From NCBI RefSeq assembly GCF_014839805.1, contig NC_051116.1:3639556-3703555 (forward strand): a stretch of DNA of 64,000 bases, in the 5' to 3' direction. Origin of the DNA: Manduca sexta. Its lineage: Eukaryota > Arthropoda > Insecta > Lepidoptera > Sphingidae. Below the pieces are notes generated by a model. That model saw nothing but the letters and a program-made list of their open reading frames with translations, searched no databases and was not told the origin of the DNA. Below are positions 58,590-64,000 of this stretch, in pieces. A program made the position numbers and the translations under genes. How positions within the stretch are numbered: position 1 is the stretch's first letter; each line of letters begins with the position of its first letter.

Positions 58590-58850
58590 CGCACGCGCAC
58601 ACTCATACACACGCACACACTCATACACACGCAACACTCATACACGCGCACACACTCATACACACGCACACACTCATACACGCGCGCACACTCATACACA
58701 CGCGCACACTCATACATAAGCACACATTCATACGCACGCACACACACACACACACGCGCAAACACTCATACACACGCACACACATACGCACACGTACGCA
58801 CTCATACACAAGCACACAAATACGCACACGTACGCACACACACGCGCCGC
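58590..58850. repeat. CA-rich minisatellite in intron
   Basis: Irregular tandem units of roughly 18 bp (ACACTCATACACACGCAC) beginning about 20 bp after the donor at 58570. It produces long His/Thr-rich frames in three phases and Cys/Val-rich frames antisense, all artefacts of the repeat. Confidence 0.92.
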
Positions 58851-58870
58851 GTGCGCAACGCAATACAACA

Positions 58871-59153
58871 CAATAATTAATTACCATTCCCCTGGATAAT
58901 GAATTACCATTTCCCTGTACAATGAATTATCATGCTCATGTACAATGAATTATCATTCCCCTGTACAATGAATTATCATTCCTCTGTACAATGAATTATC
59001 ATTCCTCTGTACAATGAATTATCATTCCTCTGTACAATGAATTATCATTCCTCTGTACAATGAATTATCATTCCTCTGTACAATGAATTATCATTCCTCT
59101 GTACAATGAATTATCATTCCCCTGTACAATGAATTATCATTCCTCTGTTACAG
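58871..59153. repeat. 23-bp minisatellite abutting a splice acceptor
   Basis: About eleven units of 23 bp, consensus CCTCTGTACAATGAATTATC plus ATT. GAATTATC recurs at 58924, 58947, 58970, 58993 and on to 59131. The first units are the most diverged (ACCATTCCCCTGGATAATG). The array ends at the functional acceptor CCTCTGTTACAG|TGA, itself almost a unit. With the CA minisatellite it makes up nearly the whole 584-bp intron. Confidence 0.95.
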
Positions 59154-59299
59154 TGATAGCGCTCAAGTCGAACAGTTCAGTGCGGGAGTTGCGGCTCGGC
59201 GACAACCGTCTGTCCGCGTCGGACGCGGCGCAGCTCGGCTCGCTGCTGCGGTTCAACACCACCATACAGCTTCTGGACCTGTCCAACAACCAGATACAG
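59154..59299 (+). CDS. PPP1R37: PPP1R37-like exon (5th in window)
   Basis: Acceptor CTCTGTTACAG, donor CAG|GTACTG. Two bases finish a valine codon, then 48 codons: IALKSNSSVRELRLGDNRLS and a segment ending LLDLSNNQIQ. Two canonical LRRs of the ribonuclease-inhibitor type (LRELRLGDN, LLDLSNN). The acceptor sits at the very end of the 23-bp tandem array and matches the array unit except for an extra T and AA changed to AG. Confidence 0.93.
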
Positions 59300-59702
59300 G
59301 TACTGTACGGGTTTGGTCTAGGTGACAGGGGAGAGAAAAATATGAATATGTTAAAGAGAGTCCCAGTAGTTGTGTACGAAAGTGTACACGTACAAAATTC
59401 AGGGGAGGTAGCGTCTGTCCTACCCTGTCCTGTCCCCTGCCATTACGCCTGTCTGTTCAGCCTGATGGTTTATAAATAAAACTATGCAGGATTGCAGGAT
59501 GAACTGAGATATATATTTCTACAGTGTTACACGGGCCATGGGCACAGACAGAGAGCGACCGGGGGTAAAACTAGTGACGTTCTATTTTGTCAAAACGTCA
59601 TTAGTGATTATTTACAATAATCGTCTAACACAGCCTATGGGTACGTCCGACTTATCGAAGTTTTAAGTGTGATTTTTACGGTATGTCCATTCTCGGTTGC
59701 AG

Positions 59703-59802
59703 GATGCTGGAGTGGGTCACATAGCGGACGCGCTAGTGGAGCAGGCTGCGCAGACGCCGCCGTCGGCCGCCACCTCGCCCATGTCGCCCAACAACTGTCC
59801 GT
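59703..59802 (+). CDS. PPP1R37: PPP1R37-like exon (6th in window)
   Basis: Acceptor TCTCGGTTGCAG, donor CCG T|GTAAGT. 33 codons plus one base: DAGVGHIADALVEQAAQTPP, then a low-complexity Ser/Ala/Pro loop (SAATSPMSPNNCP). The first half is the helical side of an LRR. The loop is an insertion relative to vertebrate PPP1R37, where this LRR runs directly into the LVLWNNQ unit. Confidence 0.88.
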
Positions 59803-59825
59803 GTAAGTACTGATACACTTATATA

Positions 59826-60315
59826 TAATAATATTAGCCCTGTATTATACTGTCCCACTGGTGGGCATGGACCTCCACTACTTTAATCTCCGGTTTAATC
59901 CCCGAAGGAATAGATAAAGTTCCAACCAGGTTACCCACTTTTCACTAGTATTCCTTCCCTAAACGTGAGAGGCCGATCTTATGTATGATATATGTATAAT
60001 AATAATAATATCAGCCCTGTATTATATACTGTCCCACCGCTGAGCACGGGCCTTCTCTACTACTGAGAGGAATTAGGCCATAGTCCACCACACTGTAGTG
60101 CGAAGACTTCACACACCCTCAAAATTCCTATAGAGAACTTCTCAGGTATACAGGTTTCCTCACGGTCTTTTCCTTCACCGTGAAAGCAAACAGCGAGCGC
60201 AGTGGAATACCAAACAATACTTTGTAATTCAAGGTGTTGGATGTTTCTACTGTTTATGGTCGTATTGCTTACCATCCAGCGAACGGCACGCTACTCTCGT
60301 CATTCAAAATAAAAA
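59826..60315. mobile_element. composite of SINE fragments in intron
   Basis: 59826-59880: reversed 3' end of family B (ATATTAGCCCTGTATTATAC). 59897-59950: reversed 3' piece of family A (AATCCCCGAAGGAATAGATA). 60001-60187: reversed family B body (AATATCAGCCCTGTATTATA to CCGTGAAAGCAAACA). 60188-60315: forward family D tail (GCGAGCGCAGTGGAATACCA, AGCGAACGGCACGCTACTCT). The pieces are joined directly to one another, suggesting repeated insertion at one site or template switching. Confidence 0.75.
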
Positions 60316-60384
60316 AAAAACGCATATTTGACAACTTTTATTTGCGGACTCTACTACATGATCACACAATTTTTCTGCCGACAG

Positions 60385-60479
60385 TACTGGGCAGCCACGA
60401 GTCGCGAGGCCTAGCTTTCCTGGTCCTCTGGAACAATCAGCTGACAAGAAACTGTGCCACACATCTCAGCAAGGCGCTG
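60385..60479 (+). CDS. PPP1R37: PPP1R37-like exon (7th in window)
   Basis: Acceptor TTTTCTGCCGACAG, donor CTG|GTGAGT. Two bases complete a leucine codon, then 31 codons: LGSHESRGLAFLVLWNNQLT and a segment ending NCATHLSKAL. FLVLWNNQLT is a strongly conserved LRR of the family. Ends in phase 0. No following exon is visible up to 64000; the DNA beyond is mobile elements and duplication copy C, so the next intron is at least 3.5 kb or the locus is broken or misassembled. Confidence 0.92.
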
Positions 60480-60639
60480 GTGAGTTGTAGACTTTGATAA
60501 GCAAGAAAACTTCACAAGTTATCTTCAACAAGGAAAGACTTATAAGATTATATAGAGCTGACATTGGGAAGATTGTCATACAAAAATTTTGCGTTCATGC
60601 GATGGTTTCAACTACTGTGAAATAGTAAAACACCATAGT

Positions 60640-60860
60640 AGTAAACGCAGGGTAGGCAGGCCCCCCACGACCTGGTGAGTCTCGCCGGAGTCCGATGGAT
60701 GAGGGCGGCCCAGAACCGGCCCCGTGTGGCGCTCAATGGGGGAGGCCTATGTCCAGCAGTGGACGATTCCCGGCTGAACAGATAGTAAAACACCTATCTG
60801 TACTAATATATAAAGCTGAAGAGTTTGTTTGAACGCGCTAATCTCAGGAACTACCAAATC
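60640..60860. pseudogene. RTE-type LINE C-terminal fragment and a reversed LINE tail
   Basis: Plus-strand 60650-60778 encodes a piece with LAGVRWMRAAQNRP followed by a frameshifted end, the same C-terminus as at 41300-41465. From 60795 a reversed LINE tail (GAAGAGTTTGTTTGAACGCG, GCTAATCTCAGGAACTACCA) matches 395-472. Both are dead fragments. Confidence 0.65.
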
Positions 60861-61020
60861 GATTTTTTCAATAATAGCTACATTATTCATGAGTGCAAAA
60901 GTTCTACAAAAGTTAGCTTTAAATAATAAAACCTTTCAGACTAGTGTAGTAAAGTGTAGTACATAATTACAACGAATAATAATGTCAGTGTTAAGTATAT
61001 ATAACACACAAACGAAAGCC

Positions 61021-61242
61021 CGTATTCATAAACGTTATTTATCTAAGGACGGAGCATTGCCTTGATAACAAGTCTGTTTCTCAGCTTTGTTTATCTGACA
61101 GTCAACTAGATTCAAGTTGTATTTCAATATTAGCCAATCACAACGGCCCTATGTCTACGCACTGCGAAGCCTGCCATGCCGTCAGCACTGAAACAGACTT
61201 GTTATCACAACAATGTCCGTCCTTAGATAAATAACGTTTATA
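61021..61242. mobile_element. MITE (family E), inverted relative to 55046
   Basis: Left arm CGTATTCATAAACGTTATTT to AAGTCTGTTTCTCAG; right arm the inverse ending AGATAAATAACGTTTAT. The centre TTATCTGACAGTCAACTAGA and ATATTAGCCAATCACAACGG is the reverse complement of the centre at 55046-55268, so the two copies face opposite ways. It abuts a LINE coding fragment, into which it probably inserted. Confidence 0.88.
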
Positions 61243-61250
61243 ACCTTCGG

Positions 61251-61568
61251 TCTCGCGATTCCCTTAGAGAACTGTTTAAGGAGGTGAATATACTGACTTT
61301 GCCAGCTGAATACATTTTTCAAAATATTATGTATGTCCGTAAGAACCTAGGTACTTTTATGAAAAACAGTGACATGCACTGTTTGAACACTAGAAATAAG
61401 AATAAACTAGTTGTTCCAAATTTCCGGCTCTGTAAAACAAATAAATCTTATCTAGCGAATTGTATTAAATTCTATAATAAAATCCCTCTTGAAATAACCA
61501 ATCTGCCCGGCTACAAATTTAAGTGTCATGTTAAGCGCGAATTAATGTCAAGGGGTATTATAATGTAA
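61251..61568 (+). pseudogene. CR1/jockey-like LINE reverse-transcriptase ORF, C-terminal fragment
   Basis: In one frame from SRDSLRELFKEVNILTLPAE through IMYVRKNLGTFMK, CLNTRNKNKLVVPNFRL and NCIKFYNKIPLEITNLPG to a stop at 61568. The NTRNK...L.P..R and FYNK.P..I..L pattern is the standard extreme C-terminus of non-LTR retrotransposon ORF2 proteins in Lepidoptera. Only about 105 residues remain and there is no catalytic core. The following 61569-62027 is AT-rich and is probably the element's 3' untranslated region. Confidence 0.8.
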
Positions 61569-62559
61569 AGGATTACCTCGATGATCAGACGGTTTGGAAA
61601 AACAGTCCTGCACACCCTGTCCAACCCTATGTTAACGCCAATATTATAAATTAACTACATAAACGTCTCATGTGTACCTTTCTACAATTTTGACATTATA
61701 CTGGGTAACAGTTTTAAATTTATGTGACATATTTTATTTTATATTGACTCATTGAATTATCAATGTATAATAGACGACCGACCGATCATTTTGTTGCACC
61801 AGCCTTAAAATTTATAATCTTAATTATATTGACCAAGATCTGCGACAAAATATGAAATGAAAATATTATGTTTGTAAATGTAGGCGTATGCACGCTGTAC
61901 ACTGACTGTTTCATAGTTTTTATAATTTTTCAGTATTATTGTATTTTTCATCGTTAGTTTTTAGTTATTGCTAAATACTTTTATGTGGATTTTCTCCGCT
62001 ATTTTACTTTATCTGATGTGCGTGTATTACGCGTTAACATAAGAAATCATAATTTAAGCATGTTGTAGAAATGATTTGGTTTAAATACAACCGGCCTAAT
62101 TGATGTTAGTTTCTTATAGCTAGTTCAATTCCAGGCAAGTAAGAATATCCCATAACTGTATTGCTATCTCATATGCCATCCCGTTGAAACCCCATATACA
62201 CTGCCACTAACTAAGTAGAAAACTACAATTTTGAATTACAAATGGATCTCTGCAAAGGACTGCATTTCTACTCATAGGTATTTTTTTATCAAACATCTGT
62301 TTGGATATAACCGAGCATTATGAATAAAAATTGTAGTATAATTTGACAAATGCAGAACCTATTGTTTTTTAAATCGAAAATTGAGATATTTTCTTTGTTT
62401 ACGACCAATTACACTAAAATCTAAACTTACAAAGCTCATTCAATAGAACAATATCGAATATTTTTACGAAACACAAAAGCTTTAGTTGAATTCAACAAAA
62501 TTGTTATACCATTCTCATTGGCGCCATATAGAACATTGAATTCGGCGCGCTAGATTCTA

Positions 62560-62787
62560 TTACAGTGCAAAATTCCGTACATATGAAAAAAATAAAACAA
62601 TATACGGCGCTTTAGGTAGATTTTGCAGTTCCAGCTTTATTTGGATTTTATTTAAAAATACTGGCGAAACGGTTGGCAATTTTGAAACACCTGGAAACTG
62701 GAGGGTGTAATATGTACCTGGAGTGACAGTATAAATGGAAAATTCGTCAGTTACTATATAAAAATCTCCGGAGTCAAAGGCCGGCAT
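62560..62787 (-). other. 75-codon ORF of unknown meaning, copy C
   Basis: Identical by eye in predicted product to the ORF at 2657-2884. No family recognised. Confidence 0.25.
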
Positions 62788-63296
62788 CGTCCTAGCGACT
62801 ATCTCGGTATGTCTCTAGTCTTTAATATTTGAACCACACTACAAACCATCAATCCCAATAAACTAAATTAAAAGTTATAATAATAACAAAGTTGAACACG
62901 CATCACCGTCAATCATAAAATTACTTATTTGAACCCCCAATTGGCATGATGTCTATTTGAATCGAGTGAATTATCCAATTTATAATCTAAAATATTGTAC
63001 GCCATCTCTCCCAATGGTACTCGATAAGCAATCATTTAATAAAATTGAGTGGATTGGACATTCTGACACGAGATTTTGAACAAACTGACACTAAAGCAGA
63101 TAGTTTTTGTCCGAAGAAAAGAAACAATTCTCGAGAGAGGAATATAATCACTCCTTCAGCGTAACAATGGCTCTATCCCTCAATCTGTAGAGCCGTTTCA
63201 AGAATCTTAGCAAATAAACCTAGAAGCAACTTTGCTCGCAGTTTTCGTCTAGGCGCATATCACGATTTTATCAAATCTTATTTCTTTGAAGTGTAC

Positions 63297-63392
63297 TCAA
63301 TTTGTCATTTGACGTAGCTTTTTACCACTCAATCTATTTTGGCCATTTCTCTTGTTTTTATACGAACCGTTGGAGATGAAAGGTTTTCATAC
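63297..63392 (-). pseudogene. candidate terminal exon, frameshifted (copy C)
   Basis: Counterpart of 3394-3490. The acceptor is intact, but one T is missing from the T-run of CTATTTTTGG, so on the minus strand the frame changes after EMAK and meets a stop within a few codons. If the exon is real this copy is broken; a homopolymer sequencing error is an equally good explanation. Confidence 0.25.
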
Positions 63393-64000
63393 CTGAAACA
63401 AAAAGTAAAAATATTATTGTCAGGGGCAGATAAGAACATTCCACAATATTAAGTTAAAATAGTTTTATGTTGTTGATGGGGTCACAAAAGGGTATAAAAA
63501 CTTTATATCTAATATTACGATAAAAAATAAAATATATGGAGTTAATAAATTATTTTACTATACCAAATACATCATTCACGTGGTGCAAAACGGCGGATTT
63601 ATTATGCTTAGTAATCAAAACGTCCATGTAAGATAAACAAATTATAAAATAACCTTTTCTTTTTGATTTTAAAAGGTCTCTAAAATAATTTTGTACTTCA
63701 AAAGAAAATTAAAACCAATTTCAAAAGCTTTTGTTCGTAATTTTTCAATTTAAACTATTATGATGTCATAAAACTAACGTCAAATTGAAATTTAAGTGAA
63801 GGAATATCAGTCCCAAATGAAATTAGCCGACTAAAATAATATTGGAGTTAAGAGATGCCGCATACGTTTCTTTTGTTTGACGGTTCGAACACGCATTTTA
63901 TTTTATTTTTTACAATTGAATGTAATAGTGAACCACTCATACAGAATTTAATAAATATAATATATTTAATAACAACTCTACCTATTAATTAATTTATAAT

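Larger units (their letters stand above)
55317..60479 (+). other. PPP1R37: PPP1R37/LRRC68-like leucine-rich-repeat gene, internal part
   Basis: Seven consecutive exons (55317-55414, 56764-56931, 57867-57980, 58416-58569, 59154-59299, 59703-59802, 60385-60479) all have AG acceptors and GT donors. Intron phases agree throughout, giving about 291 codons without a stop. The order of conserved segments matches vertebrate PPP1R37: an N-terminal helical stretch, the LFDMIEYYES segment, RGWQAASRMIKK, LRR units with LREL/LDLSNNQ cores, and LVLWNNQLT. In vertebrates this protein binds and inhibits protein phosphatase 1 through a C-terminal motif. The first exon or exons and everything after the seventh exon (remaining LRRs and the PP1-binding tail) are not in the window. 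Exons are GC-rich in an AT-rich setting. Introns carry SINEs A and B, a LINE tail and two minisatellites. Confidence 0.88.
62028..64000. repeat. segmental duplication copy C, running off the window
   Basis: From TACGCGTTAACATAAG the sequence follows copy A from 2125 with a constant offset of 59903. By eye it is almost identical to A, including the 2160-2520 stretch where A and B differ strongly. Differences are one-base changes in homopolymer runs (T-run near 63335, G-run near 63489). At the very end it reads ATTAATTAATTTATAAT, as in copy B rather than A. It may be a true recent copy or a duplicated assembly piece. Confidence 0.95.

Noticed and set aside
58330..58887. His/Thr-rich and Cys/Val-rich frames over the CA minisatellite
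   Set aside because: These are translations of the CA-type tandem repeat beyond a clear exon donor at 58570. Only 58416-58569 in one frame is coding.

Overview
This is eukaryotic, almost certainly lepidopteran (moth or butterfly), nuclear DNA. It is AT-rich and gene-poor, with long stretches of interspersed repeats: tRNA-derived SINEs, tails of RTE- and CR1/jockey-like LINEs, TIR/MITE elements and minisatellites. Its one recognisable gene has small GC-rich exons with GT-AG introns. There are no operons, CRISPR arrays or prokaryotic features. Three gaps of exactly 500 N (8508-9007, 30396-30895, 50769-51268) mark a draft scaffold. Repeat family letters A-H used here are labels of convenience, not database names.

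Layout. 1-472: a 123-bp tandem repeat ending in a LINE tail. 472-8507: copy A of a large segmental duplication, carrying a 1.29-kb piggyBac-like TTAA element that copy B lacks. 9008-19721: a CpG-rich block (9260-9895), a 67/68-bp GC-rich minisatellite (15350-15975) and scattered repeats. 19722-26504: duplication copy B. 26505-55045: repeat-rich intergenic DNA with a few unassigned short ORFs (32217-32510, 39235-39426, 48973-49236, all on the minus strand). 55046-62027: the only confidently identified gene, seven consecutive internal exons on the plus strand (55317-60479) of a PPP1R37/LRRC68-type leucine-rich-repeat protein (protein phosphatase 1 regulatory subunit 37). Its introns hold SINEs, MITEs, LINE tails and two minisatellites. 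62028-64000: copy C of the duplication, running off the window end.

The PPP1R37-like exons join in phase without stops (about 291 codons) and cover the region from the N-terminal helical segment into the LRR array. The first exon or exons and the C-terminal part are not in the window. The duplication copies hold conserved short minus-strand ORFs and one candidate terminal exon, but I cannot assign a function. I see no novel multi-gene system. The most informative signals are structural: patchy divergence between copies A and B (possible gene conversion), the piggyBac-like insertion with its empty site in the sister copy, a 23-bp minisatellite that appears to be made of decayed copies of the adjacent splice acceptor, compensatory stem changes shared by two SINE-like families, and an inverted pair of MITEs bracketing the gene.
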